Part shown: in pieces, positions 54,186-64,000 of the stretch | Layout: the number at the start of each line of letters is the position of its first letter | Position numbering within the stretch: the stretch's first letter is position 1 | Assembly: GCA_001599815.1 (NCBI GenBank) | Contig: BCIA01000001.1 | Span: 6,530,978 to 6,594,977, forward strand | Reading direction: 5' to 3' | DNA: 64,000 bases | DNA from: Furcasterigmium furcatum | Taxonomy: Eukaryota; Ascomycota; Sordariomycetes; Glomerellales; Plectosphaerellaceae | Translations under genes and position numbers: made by a program | Notes under the pieces: model-generated | Databases searched by the model: none | Told to the model about the DNA's origin: nothing | What the model saw: only the letters and a program-made list of their open reading frames with translations

Positions 54186-55164
54186 GATTCTTGCAAGTAT
54201 TGGGATTCAAGGGCCCTGAGATTGGGTTGATGAATGGCTTTCGCCAGACGGAAAGGGGAGAGTCAGAGATGAATCAGTCAATGGGACAAAGGTATCGCTT
54301 TCTCTCGAAGCTGACCTGACCTGACGAGCAGGATGAGTCGTGGGACGGAGAGATATGCGGGACATTTATAGACAATGTGACATAGCTGAGTACGGATGGC
54401 ATATCAATATATCACATCTTAGCCTTACAATATCGTTCTTCTGTGATTGCGGCGTCAAGTCCAGCGGCGGCCGACGGGCAGCCAGTCGTCCCCCGTGGGC
54501 CGGTTCAGCGGGGGACTGACACAGCTCCAGATAGTCTATCACCTAACTCTGGGAGGCTTGTTTGTTCTCTTATCTCCTTATCTCTCGGCCACAACCGGTG
54601 CCGAGTTCGAATTAGCTACGGTTGCGATGGGGGTGGCGCAAAGGCAGACGAGAGTTGTACCTTAACCCTGGCGGTTTTTAGCTGCGAGTTGGGGATGGCC
54701 CGTCCGGCCCACCCCCATCTTCAGCGATTGCCTCGAGGCGGGCCGCCGGCGGGCCGCCAGCTTCACATCGCGCTCGCTCACTGCAGCTTATCGGTCCACC
54801 AGCCTCTCAACAGCCGTCGAGCCGACTCCCCTCCCCCGCAGAGGAGTCTCGCTCATCGCTCTGACCGCTCCCCCGAGAAGTCCTTGCGGAGCCGTTACTC
54901 TTTCGGCAGTCGGCACTTCTCCTGTACTGTTCCTATAAAGACGCACAAACTCCATGCAGCCTTAGGCTGTCCGATAGCCAGAAAGCTGTTGCCATGCTAT
55001 CCCAGCTCGTGATCGATTTCGCATCGAAACCCTCTTGACTATCAGTACCGCAAGCTGACGGGTTACACAACACACACACGGCTAGTTGATGCAAAGGCAT
55101 CGTGGACAGATCGACGGCTAAACAATTCACCCCCTTCTTCACGAGATAACCGGTTTTGGCTACC
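54186..55164. promoter_or_regulatory. Divergent promoter, NCS1 permease / isochorismatase-amidase
   Basis: Shared upstream region of the two genes. At 54737-54758 two tandem copies of the 11-bp palindrome GGCGGGCCGCC occur, followed by AGC. The CGG/CCG triplets are what dimeric Zn2Cys6 factors bind. The overlapping GGGCCGCCAGC also appears upstream of the other amidase (49143-49153). No gene is supported inside. Confidence 0.5.
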
Positions 55165-57432
55165 ATGGCTTACAAACCACCCGACTGGCTGGAGCTGAAA
55201 GTCGCGCGTCCATACGGCTTCCGATTCCCGCTTGCGACGACGGCGCTGATCATTGTTGACGTTCAGCGAGACTTTGTCGATCCAGGCGGCTTCGGGTCTA
55301 TCCATTGCGGCAACGATGAAGTATTCGCCAGAGCCCGTGCGATCGTCCCCGACATACTCAAAGTTCTGAAGGTGTTCAGGTCGGCTGGAGCCCATGTCAT
55401 ACACACCCGCGAGGGTCAACAACCCGACCTAGCCGACCTACCGGCCGCTAAGAGGCTTCGTCAGATCAGTGCGCCTCACGGTCACCATCCCATGGGCATT
55501 GGCGATAAAGGTCCTATGGGTAGAATTCTCGTTAGGGGCGAATACGGACATGATATTGTGGATGAGCTCACCCCCTGGCCGGACGAGCTTGTCATTGACA
55601 AGCCTGGCAAGGGCAGCTTCTTTGGTACGAACTTTCATCGGGCGCTTCTCGCGCGCGGCGTCACTCACCTGCTGTTCACTGGGGTAACCACTGAGTGAGT
55701 ATAATACCCGGGTATCTACAGCGCCCATCGTCAGTCTTCTTGCTAACACCAGAACAGATGCTGCGTGACAACGACATTGCGAGAGTGTAATGATAGGGGC
55801 TACGAGTGCTGTATTTTGGAGGATTGCACGCAAGGCTTTGACGCTCAGCAAGTCAAAACATCCCTTGACATTGTTGCGGGTCAAGATGGACTGTTCGGCT
55901 ACGTCTCAAACAGCAATGAGGTCATCAAAGCCACGGAGTCTACTCTCGCTTCACTCGCGAACCGACCACCTTCTGTGACGCCTTCTCCGAATACCAAACT
56001 GCCTTCCATGGCCGAACTACGACAGCTCTATCGCAGTGGCGCTATCGCTCCGGAGCAAGTGGTCAATATCGCGTTCGACTTGATCGACGCTTATCAAAAG
56101 GCTGATCCGGGGGTTTGGATATCTCTCGAGAGCCGAGAGAACTGCATAGAAGCCGCTCGTCAGCTGGCAGACAAGTATGCAGACCGACCACTCCCTCCTC
56201 TTTACGGACTTCCATTCAGCGTCAAGGACACAATCGACGTTGCCGGCGTCGAAACCACAGCTGCATGTCCCGAGTATGCTTACGCCCCAGCGAGCCACGC
56301 TATGACTGTTCAACTGGTGCTGGATGCTGGTGGTATATATATCGGCAAGACGAACCTCGACCAGCTGGCGACGGGGTTGTCGGGCTGCCGATCCCCCTAT
56401 GGTGTGCCCCATAGCACGTTCAGTGACTGTCACATCTCGGGCGGCTCAACCTCAGGTGGCGCGGTTTCCGTTGGAGCTGGCCTAGTTTCCTTCTCGTTGG
56501 CCACCGATACGGCCGGCAGCGGCCGCATCCCTGCTGCTTTCAATGGTGTTGTCGGGTTCAAGCCGACGAAGGGTACGGTCTCGGCGAAGGGTTTAGTCCC
56601 CGCGTGTAAGACACTTGATGGCATCACTGTTATGGCACGGACAGTTCCCGAGGCTCGAGCTGTGTGGCAGGTGATTGCGCAGTACGACCGGGACGACCCC
56701 TACTCCAAGCCTCCACATACGCTTCCAACATGGGCAATCGACTTTCGTGGGGTACAACGCGGTGGTTTCACCTTTGCTATTCCTCCGGCCACATCTCTTG
56801 AGGTCTGCACACCAGCCTATCAGGCACTTTTCTCACAAGCCGTCGGCATGCTAGAGGAATGCGGCGGTGCCCTGCGCGAGATAGACTATGCCATTTTCGA
56901 GAGGGCAGGTGAGCTGCTCTACAATGGCGCCTTGCTATATGAGCGGATCACTTGCATAGGGCAAGACTTCCTGGAATCGAACATGGAGAGGCTTCACCCT
57001 GTGATCAAGCAACTATTCTCTCAGGCGTTTGTCAAGGCCCCAAGCGCTTACGATGTCTTTCGCGACCAGGCTCTCCAGGTTGAGCTGACGAGACTCGCGC
57101 AACAGACCTTGGATACGCTGAATGGCGGTGTTGATGTGCTCATCGTACCTACAACGGTGTGCCATCCCACCACTGACGAGATGTATGCTGATCCCATTGC
57201 ACTGAATTCACGACTGGGCACCTTCACCCACTACGCCAACGTTGTGGACTTGTGCGGTATCAATGTGCCTGCGGGTACATATACTGATGAGCATGGCACT
57301 CTCCTGCCATTCGGGATCACTATTCTTGGAGGGAGTGGTTTCGATGCGAAGATACTTGATGTAGCGGCCGTTTTCCAAGCCTCGATGGACGCTCAGGCTT
57401 CACTAAACGGAAATGAACCCTCGTATAGTTAG
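55165..57432 (+). CDS. Isochorismatase-like cysteine hydrolase fused to amidase-signature hydrolase (734 aa)
   Basis: Two hydrolases in one polypeptide. Exon 1 is 55165-55694, intron 55695-55757 (branch GCTAAC), exon 2 55758-57432. The N-terminal domain (about 1-235) has the cysteine-hydrolase triad: Asp32 in IIVDVQRDF, Lys146 region in DKPGKGSFFGT, and Cys179 in TGVTTECCVTT; the RECNDRGYECCILED block is typical of biuret/ureidoacrylate-type amidohydrolases. The intron splits the TTE codon just before the catalytic Cys. The C-terminal domain (about 250-720) has Lys333, cis-Ser407 and Ser431 with the allophanate-hydrolase spacing (GGSTSGG and TDTAGSGRIP). No stop or second start separates the domains. 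A likely two-step reaction is biuret to allophanate to ammonia and CO2, but this is inferred; ureidoacrylate or other carbamoyl substrates are open. Confidence 0.85.
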
Positions 57433-57662
57433 AGAACTAAGCCAACCCTGAAACATAGAACCCACTGTTCCTTGTCTTGCCTGTGCCGCCCATCGCCCGG
57501 AATTGCACTGTTAGGGTTAGGAGCAACAGGCTTTTGTTACTATGATCTTTCATATGCCAGGATACTCAGTTCAGCCACAGAACCACAATAGCTCACCGAC
57601 ACTGCCACGTTGACCACTTCCCGATTTAGATTTTAGCTGTATTCAAAATCGGTGTCCAGTTC

Positions 57663-57920
57663 CTACACAAGGACGCATGGCTCACCGTTCACCTCGCATC
57701 GAGAACAAGATACACCTGTGCCACGCTGACCTACGTCACATCGCTCACGTCGTTGACGGCAGCGTTGACATGCCTGTGTTGCGCGTGTCCGTGGACGGGG
57801 TGGTGGAGGCCACTCCGCCCGCTCCTCGCCACGGACTGTTGCGGGGGGTCGGGTCGGTGAAAGGGCTTCGTCGGCGGCCACCGGCTCGGAAGTTTCCTCA
57901 GACGCGGGATGAATGCGCAA
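57663..57920 (-). pseudogene. Orphan Zn2Cys6 zinc-cluster fragment
   Basis: A minus-strand frame without ATG encodes a complete zinc cluster: CQRCRQRRERC, ten residues, then CSRCEVNGEPC, preceded by a basic Pro/Arg-rich segment. It stops at once after CVLV; GTGTAG there could be a donor, but only 230 bp remain before the amidase stop, too little for a regulatory domain. It is probably a truncated pathway regulator. Confidence 0.55.
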
Positions 57921-58530
57921 TGGAGTGGATAAAAATGCAGTGCAACTGCATGACGGACAATCGGACTATTCGTCGGTCTTGGAAAAACGGATAGGCAATG
58001 GAGGGCCGGCTATTTGTTCGGATTCCGGCATAGGCTACTGCCAGTACCCGACTCTTTGGAGTACTCGGTGGGCATGTGTATGAGGAGTTGTTGATAGTGT
58101 CCTCCCGGCACATCCTTCGGCATTCCGCGCACCACCCAGGGAGCCAGGCTCAGACCTAGCGGCCGAACCCCGCTATCAGAAGCTCTGCAGTCCGACGACG
58201 GAACCGACAGAGTGGAGACAGACGGGCCCCGGCGGGTTGATCGGCACGGCGCTCAATTTCCAGGTCGGATTATTCTCTATTGGCATCGGCGCCTTCAGTA
58301 ATATGGCTCGGGAATTTCCAGTAGATGACTCATCCTCCCGGGGCATATGTTTCCTCCTGGAGATCCATTGTTGCAGACGGATTGCGGGAGGTAATGCATT
58401 TGCAGTGGGGAGACTATCAAGTATCAAAGACTCCGACACGCATCCAATACATAAGTGTTGATATATGAAAACACAGAGTGGTCAGATGACCTCCCGCTAC
58501 ATCTGAGGCACGCGATCATCACCGCCCACA
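57921..58530. other. Intergenic upstream of dihydroxyacetone kinase
   Basis: No supported exon; presumably the kinase promoter. Confidence 0.4.
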
Positions 58531-60607
58531 ATGTCCGCTCACGAGAAGCAATTTTACTCTGACCCCAGTAAGCAACCAACCCTATTCACCGGGCTCCGGT
58601 CTCACGAAGGGTCGAACACGAGCAATTTTACTGACACATCGCCTGCCAGACGCTCTAGTCGATGATGCCTTGCAGGCTGTCGCTTACACGAATCCGTCTC
58701 TTGCTCTCGATGGACCCGATAAAATCGTGTACCGCCGCCCGGAGTCGTTGGATTCTGCCCGGAGCCCCAAGGTTTCCATAGTGTCTGGCGGAGGCTCCGG
58801 TCATGAGCCTGGCCTCGCTGGCTTTGTAGGCAAAGGATTGCTGACGGCTGCGGTGGCGGGGACCATCTTCGCAAGCCCTTCCGCCGAGCAGGTCAGGCGA
58901 GCCATACTGAGTCGAGTGCCCCTGGACAAGGGCGTCCTAGTCCTCACACTCAACTACACGGGTGACGTACTCAACTTTGGCTTGGCTGCTGAGAAGGCCA
59001 GGGCCGCCGGGATCGATACTCGGTTTCATGCGATGGGAGACGACATCAGTATCGGGAGGAAAAAAGGAGGCAAGGTCGGCCGCAGAGGTATCGCCAGGAC
59101 TGCTTTGGTTGTCAAGATCGCCGGCGCACTGGCAGAGCTAGACGGTTCTCTTGATGAGGTGTACGACCTTGCCCGGCTGGTATCCGACAACCTCGTCTCC
59201 ATCGGCAGCGCATTGGAACACGTTCATGTTCATGTTCCCGGTCGCGGTCCGATGGGCTCTCTCATGAGCGAGGGGGAGATCGAGGTCGGCATGGGCATTC
59301 ACAACGAAACCGGCGCCGAGAAGGTCCGAGTACAACTACCAGAGCTTGTCTCGATCATGCTCACACGCATGCTAGATGCTAATGACGCTGATCGTCATTT
59401 TGCATCGTTCCAAAAGATCGACCAGGCGGTTCTCCTCGTCAACAACCTGGGCGGCCTCTCGGTCCTGGAGCTTGGCGGCATCGTCAGGGAGACCACAGAT
59501 CAACTCAGGAAGACATACGAAATCGTTCCAGTGCGCATCCTGGCCGGCACCTATCTGTCCTCCCTCAACGGGCTCGGGTTCAGCTTGTCCCTTCTGCGAC
59601 TGCAAGATACAGGCCTTGGAGACGGTAAGAGCATGCTCGAATTGCTTGACCTCCAGGCTGAGGCGTGCGGATGGGCCGCGCCAATCTCACAGGATACGTG
59701 GGAGGCGTATCGAAACAGCAGCAGCACGCCCGCTTCCGCACCAAGCCTGTCGCAGACCAAAGCGGCCAGCAATCTGAGGTTCGATCCCGCGGTCGCTTGC
59801 GCTGCCCTCCGATCAGGTCTGCAACGCGTCATTGCAGCAGAGCCCGAGGTGACTCACTACGACACTGTCGTGGGTGATGGTGACTGCGGCATCGGTCTGA
59901 GGCGTGGCGCAGAGGCCATCCTCGACAGGTTGGCCTCACTGGCTGAGGTTCAGGACGCAGCAGCGTTTCTGGACAGCATCACCTCCGTCGTCGAGGACAA
60001 CATGGACGGCACCTCCGGCGCCATTTACGCCATCTTCCTCAACGCACTCGTGGCAAGCATGCGGGGCCAGACCGGCTCTACCAGTCAGCCCGCGCAGCTA
60101 GACGCCAGGATATGGAGCGGCTTGCTCGACAGCGCCCTTCGAGATCTGGGTCGATATACGCCCGCGTCGCCTGGCGATCGCACGCTGATGGACGCCTTGT
60201 TCCCGTTCGTCGAGACGCTCGGGAATTCGGGGGATGTCAAGGCGGCCGCGCATGAGGCGAGGAAAGGGGCCGAGGCGACCAAGAGCATGAAGGCGAGCCT
60301 TGGGAGATCAGTTTATGTTGGGGCTGAAGATAAATGGATAGGTGAGTCCATCGCGCCACCGTGCTTCTTGGTCCATTGCAGCTGACGTCTTTCAGGCGAA
60401 ATCCCTGATCCTGGCGCTTGGGGACTGCAAGAATACCTGGTTGGCCTCGCGGCAGCGCTAAAAGTGACGGGTTTGCCCACGTTTTTCAGGGCTCCGGTCT
60501 CCGTGTTAGCCGCTCAAGGGACTCGTAAATACGGAGCACTCCACCTTGCCTCGTTGCATCCTACTTTTGTTGCCCGAGTCAGTAGTACAGTACCATGTCG
60601 TCATTAG
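58531..60607 (+). CDS. DAK: Dihydroxyacetone kinase (646 aa)
   Basis: Phosphorylates dihydroxyacetone (or a related ketose) with ATP in the cytosol. Exons 58531-58567, 58650-60341 and 60396-60607. The DhaK part has SIVSGGGSGHEPGLAGFVG, FASPSAEQV, NYTGDVLNFGLAAE and a covalent-substrate histidine expected in the VHVPGRGPM region. The DhaL part has THYDTVVGDGDCGIGL with the metal-binding aspartates and DNMDGTSGAIYA. Exon 3 restores the normal end IGEIPDPGAWGL. The frame then runs about 45 residues beyond the usual family end (ALKVTGLPTFFRAP...), so either the tail is real or one more splice is missing. It adjoins the island but has no obvious chemical link to ureide breakdown. Confidence 0.9.
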
Positions 60608-60977
60608 TAGATGTTAATCTGGCCGAGCTATTTTGCTCGGTGAGGCCTGAAAGTCGAGATCCCGATGAATGCCCATGGATGAACGAGATTCTATTGTGAT
60701 CGAGCTGAAAACATACGTAAGAGCGAGCCTGAGTCGCCCAGGTTTCTCCGAGGGTCGGAGATATTTGCCGGCTTTGCTAGTGTTAGCACATTGGTAACGA
60801 TTACAAATGGCGGGTGGAACCGCGCGCGCTGGACTTGAACAAATCTGCTATCGCCGACTCATCGCCGAACGGGCGAGAACAAAACGGCTTGAGCCGCCGC
60901 CTGGGGGGCGATGCCGGCGGGCCTGCGACATCATCGATTTCAACACCTTCAGACGCCGACAGCAGATCTCCTCAGCC

Positions 60978-62558
60978 ATGGAACTGGAACTGAGGGACAA
61001 GAAGGTCGCGCCTCGGGATCCCTCGCCCGAGTCGGCGCAGCCAGTCATCCCCGAGGAACATGAATGGCCTGCGCAGGGGATGTCTCTGCCGCGAGAGGCG
61101 CTGATGGTCATGGTCGTCTGCATGGCCCAGTTCTGCACCCGTAAGTTGAAGAGTCACTGTCACTGTCCGAATACAACTAACACACCCGCAGAGGCCGCCT
61201 TCATGGGAACTCTGGTCCTCCTCCGCAAGATCGGGGCGACGTTCAACATCCACGACCCCCCGCAGCTCGCCTGGCTCGTCGCCGGCTACAGCCTGACTGT
61301 GGGCACCTTCATCCTCTTCTCCGGCCGTCTCGGCGACGTCTTCGGCTACAAGCGGATGCTCGTCATCGGCCTCTCCTGGTTCTCGCTGTGGTCGCTCATC
61401 GCCGGCCTCAGCGCCTACTCCAACTTCACCCTCGCCGTCTTCTCCCGCGTCCTCCAGGGCATCGGCCCGGCCCTGTGCCTCCCGAACGCCCTCGCCGTCT
61501 TTGGCGTCTCGTACCCCCCGGGCCACCGCAAGGCCATGGTCTTCGCGTTCTTCGGCGCCGTGGCCCCCATCGGCGGCGTCATCGGCGGCGCCATCGCCTC
61601 CGCGCTGGAACTCGTCTGGTGGCCCTGGGCCCTCTGGGCGATGGCAATGTGGCTCGCCATCCTGGCCGTCATCGCAATCTTCGCGATCCCCGACCTGCCC
61701 CGCCACGGGACCCTGCCGAAGGACTGGAAGTCCTGGATCGAGACCCTGGACATACCCGGGGCCATCCTCGGCATTCTAGCCCTCGTCCTCTTCAACTTCG
61801 CCTTCACCCAGTCCCCCATCGACGGCTGGGCGTCACCCGTCGCTCTTGTGCCCCTCATCCTCGGCCTCCTCATCTTCGCCGCCTTCATCTTCACCGAGTT
61901 CAAAATCAGCCCCCGGCCCCTGCTGCCCCACGACGCCGTCAACATGGACGTCGCCTTCGTCCTCGGCGCCCTATGCGCAGGCTGGGCGAGCTTCGGCGTC
62001 TGGACGCTCTACCTGGTCCAGATGCTCCAGGACATCCGCGGCCTCTCCCCCCTGCTGACCATGGCCTGGTTCTCGCCCGTGACCGTCTCGGGCGCCCTGG
62101 CGGCCGTGGTGACGGGCAAGCTCCTCGGACCGTGGAACGTGCGCCCGTCGGTGGTCATGACGCTCGCGCTCGTCTGCTTCACCGTCGGCATCACCCTCAG
62201 CGCCACGGCGCCCATCTCCCAGATCTACTGGGCGCAGTTCTTCGTGGCCACCATCATCATGCCCTGGGGGATGGACTCGTCGTTCCCCGCGGCGACGCTG
62301 ATCCTGTCGGACGCGGTCGCCAAGCAGCACCAGGGCGTCGCCGCGAGCCTGGTCAATACCGTGGTCAACTACGGCATTGCCCTGGGTGTCGGGTTCGCCG
62401 GCATTGTGGAGGTTCATGTGCATGGAGGCGGCGAGACGGTGGAGGATCGACTCAGCGGATACAAGGGAGGGTTGTACATGGGCGTTGGTCTGGCTGGGCT
62501 CGGCATTATCATTTCCCTCTCGTTCCTTGCGAAGGATTGGCTGGTGAAGAGGAGGTGA
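60978..62558 (+). CDS. MFS drug/amino-triazole-type exporter, DHA2-like (509 aa)
   Basis: Proton antiporter with about 14 hydrophobic segments. Exons 60978-61140 and 61192-62558; the split codon gives QFCTQAAFMGTL. Seen: GYSLTVGTFILFSGRLGDVFG-KR (loop 2-3 motif), RVLQGIGPALCLPNAL and GAVAPIGGVIGGAIAS (antiporter motif C region), LVNTVVNYGIALGVGFAG. An in-frame ATG at 60807 would add 57 residues of unlikely composition; the ATG at 60978 has a CCATGG context and opens a normal hydrophilic N-terminus (MELELRDKKVAPRD). Relatives include ATR1-type aminotriazole resistance proteins. Substrate unknown. Confidence 0.88.
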   Translation: MELELRDKKVAPRDPSPESAQPVIPEEHEWPAQGMSLPREALMVMVVCMAQFCTRKLKSHCHCPNTTNTPAEAAFMGTLVLLRKIGATFNIHDPPQLAWLVAGYSLTVGTFILFSGRLGDVFGYKRMLVIGLSWFSLWSLIAGLSAYSNFTLAVFSRVLQGIGPALCLPNALAVFGVSYPPGHRKAMVFAFFGAVAPIGGVIGGAIASALELVWWPWALWAMAMWLAILAVIAIFAIPDLPRHGTLPKDWKSWIETLDIPGAILGILALVLFNFAFTQSPIDGWASPVALVPLILGLLIFAAFIFTEFKISPRPLLPHDAVNMDVAFVLGALCAGWASFGVWTLYLVQMLQDIRGLSPLLTMAWFSPVTVSGALAAVVTGKLLGPWNVRPSVVMTLALVCFTVGITLSATAPISQIYWAQFFVATIIMPWGMDSSFPAATLILSDAVAKQHQGVAASLVNTVVNYGIALGVGFAGIVEVHVHGGGETVEDRLSGYKGGLYMGVGLAGLGIIISLSFLAKDWLVKRR

Positions 62559-63356
62559 TATTACAATGCTGAGGAAGAAGTTCAGATTTAGTAATTGCAA
62601 GACGAGAATTGCAAGACGATTCTCGTCCTAAGTGTTCTCTCCGAGGCCCTGGTTGATTGCCGCCATCATAGTGACTGGGACAACCATCCACCACCTTCCC
62701 TCACTCCTTCAGGCTGGCATCCTCCGTGAATATTAATCAGAGACGAGAAGAACCGAACACAGCCTCGGAGGGAACGCCCTAACAACCTCCAGCGTTGAGA
62801 GCTAAGCATTTCCAGCTTGGACCCAAGCCGGCGGAGCCGCCGTCTGCTGATGGCGCCCAAACACCTATCAGATTTGTGCCTATTAGTAGCACTGTTCTTG
62901 CTGAGATCCTATTTGCCACGTTTTTCCGCTACGGGTCTCCCGGATGGAGGCTCACTAATTAGTTTTGCCTTCCGGAGGAATTGATGCCCACTTCGCATTC
63001 GGGTTTCGACCCCATGTCACCCCGTCCAATGAACGGAGCGCCGAGACGGCTGTGCAAGCAGCATCTCGACTTGGTCGGCAGTAACTGAAGTATTGAAGTA
63101 CCTGACAACCTCCGAACCCCAACTCCTGTGCGACTGCGACATCGACCGGGCTCGCACTCGCATTTCGCAAGACGGGACAATGCATCTGGAGAATGGCAAA
63201 TCGGTGGAATACTCCCGACATTATGAACGATATGGACATAAATACCAGGTCTTTTCCCCTTCGTGAATGTCTTAATTATGTTTGTCTTCACGATACTAAA
63301 TCTCATTGCATCCTCACAATTACGGCGTTCCCTCTTACTTCTCAGAAACCTTCATC
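62559..63356. other. Intergenic before the carotenoid oxygenase gene
   Basis: Terminator of the MFS gene and promoter of the next gene. A 13-bp direct repeat (AATTGCAAGACGA) lies near 62595-62620. No gene is seen. Confidence 0.4.
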
Positions 63357-64000
63357 ATGTCCACGGCTCTCATCAGCAACCCTGCTCTCGAAAAGGGACC
63401 ACTCCCCGGAACCGAACCGGTCACCCTCGGCCTCTACGCATCTCCTGAGATCAAGGAGCCCACCAACCTCAAGATCGAGGGCACCATCCCCAAGTGGGTG
63501 ACCGGTTCTCTGTACCGCGGCGCCGCAGCTACCTGGGATGTCGGCGACTATACGGCAGAACACTGGTTCGACGGCTTCAGCCGCAACCACAGGTTCGAGA
63601 TCGCCGACGGCGCCGTCTCCTACCGCAGCCGGAACGGCTCCGATGAGCTGATGGACTTTGTCCGTGAGACCGGAAAATATCCCGGCGGCAGCTTCGGCAG
63701 CGACCCGTGCAAGATCATCTTCGGCGCCTTCGAGTCCAACTACAGAGACGGCACCAACATCAAGGGACAGGCGGCGAGTGGAACCGTCGGCGTCTCGTAT
63801 GCTCCCGGCTTCGCGGGCCTCACCGGCGACGGCAAGGCCAGGGGAGCTCCCTTCGACGTCCTCGTGGTCACAACGGACGCCAACGAGCTTCAGAAGGTCG
63901 ACCCCGTCACGCTCGAGCCGCAGGAGCTGTTCACATACGAGGCGTCCGACAAGCTCTTGGTCAACGGCGGGCACAGCGCGGCGCATCCCGTCATCGGCGA
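63357..64000 (+). CDS. Carotenoid cleavage dioxygenase, RPE65 family (3' end beyond window)
   Basis: Iron-dependent enzyme that cleaves carotenoids or apocarotenoids. The frame is open from ATG (CATCATGTCC) to the window edge, 214 codons. Matches: a WVTGSLYRGAAATWDVG beta strand, HWFDGFSRNHRFEI (family HxFDG..R.HRF motif), SDPCKIIFGAF and NGGHSAAHPVIG, whose His is in the position of the first iron ligand. GSLYRGAAATWD and the spacing recall torulene dioxygenase (cao-2/CarT) of Neurospora and Fusarium more than retinal-forming CarX. No carotenoid synthesis gene is seen in the window; partners may lie to the right. Confidence 0.88.
   Translation, partial: MSTALISNPALEKGPLPGTEPVTLGLYASPEIKEPTNLKIEGTIPKWVTGSLYRGAAATWDVGDYTAEHWFDGFSRNHRFEIADGAVSYRSRNGSDELMDFVRETGKYPGGSFGSDPCKIIFGAFESNYRDGTNIKGQAASGTVGVSYAPGFAGLTGDGKARGAPFDVLVVTTDANELQKVDPVTLEPQELFTYEASDKLLVNGGHSAAHPVIG

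Noticed and set aside
60807..60977. Upstream in-frame ATG for the MFS exporter
   Set aside because: The added 57 residues are Arg/Pro-rich and unlike family N-termini; the ATG at 60978 has a better context.
60972..62600. Long minus-strand frames under the MFS exporter
   Set aside because: Asp/Glu/Gly/His-rich shadows of hydrophobic codons in the true frame.

Overview
The window is nuclear DNA of a filamentous ascomycete (Pezizomycotina, probably Sordariomycetes). Genes are split by short introns of about 50-130 nt with GT..AG ends and CTNAC-like branch sites. Codons are rich in G/C at third positions, promoters are pyrimidine-rich, and the gene families are typical of these fungi: Dal5-like permease, Zn2Cys6 regulators, NCS1 permease, GH71, a Goodbye-NACHT NLR and THI4 with a fungal TPP riboswitch. 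I rebuilt the exons by hand from splice signals and frame continuity. No tRNA, rRNA, CRISPR array or intact transposon was recognised.

Layout, left part. 1-1.66 kb: 3' part of a Dal5-type permease. 2.1-9.7 kb: an unusual block holding a zinc-knuckle/RGG/AT-hook protein on the minus strand, a 633-aa AT-hook protein and a decayed zinc-knuckle paralogue; an intact third member lies at 29-30.5 kb. 10.5-13.1 kb: PTR2-type peptide transporter whose frame needs a 4-nt microexon. 15.7-20.3 kb: 1486-aa NLR-like receptor. 21.5-23.7 kb: SAM methyltransferase and GH71 alpha-1,3-glucanase. 24.4-24.7 kb: relic of a small cysteine-rich protein. 26.3-28 kb: THI4 with TPP riboswitch and a duplicated 3' tail.

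Middle. 32-33.2 kb: secreted PQQ-type sugar dehydrogenase-like protein. 34.3-35.8 kb: secreted M28 aminopeptidase. 38.2-40.6 kb: two secreted cysteine-rich proteins, one with three six-cysteine repeats and one granulin-like and GPI-anchored.

Right part (42-62.6 kb) looks like a partly decayed nitrogen-catabolism island. It holds an aldehyde (succinate-semialdehyde-type) dehydrogenase fragment, an NAD-dependent epimerase, a TamA/DAL81-like Zn2Cys6 activator, an NCS1 permease pseudogene, an allophanate-hydrolase-like amidase, a regulator fragment, an intact NCS1 permease divergent from an isochorismatase-amidase fusion protein, an orphan zinc-cluster fragment, dihydroxyacetone kinase and an MFS exporter. 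The inferred common theme is uptake of a small ureide or nucleobase-like compound and stepwise C-N bond hydrolysis, for example biuret to allophanate to ammonia; the substrate is not proven. The window ends inside a carotenoid-oxygenase gene.
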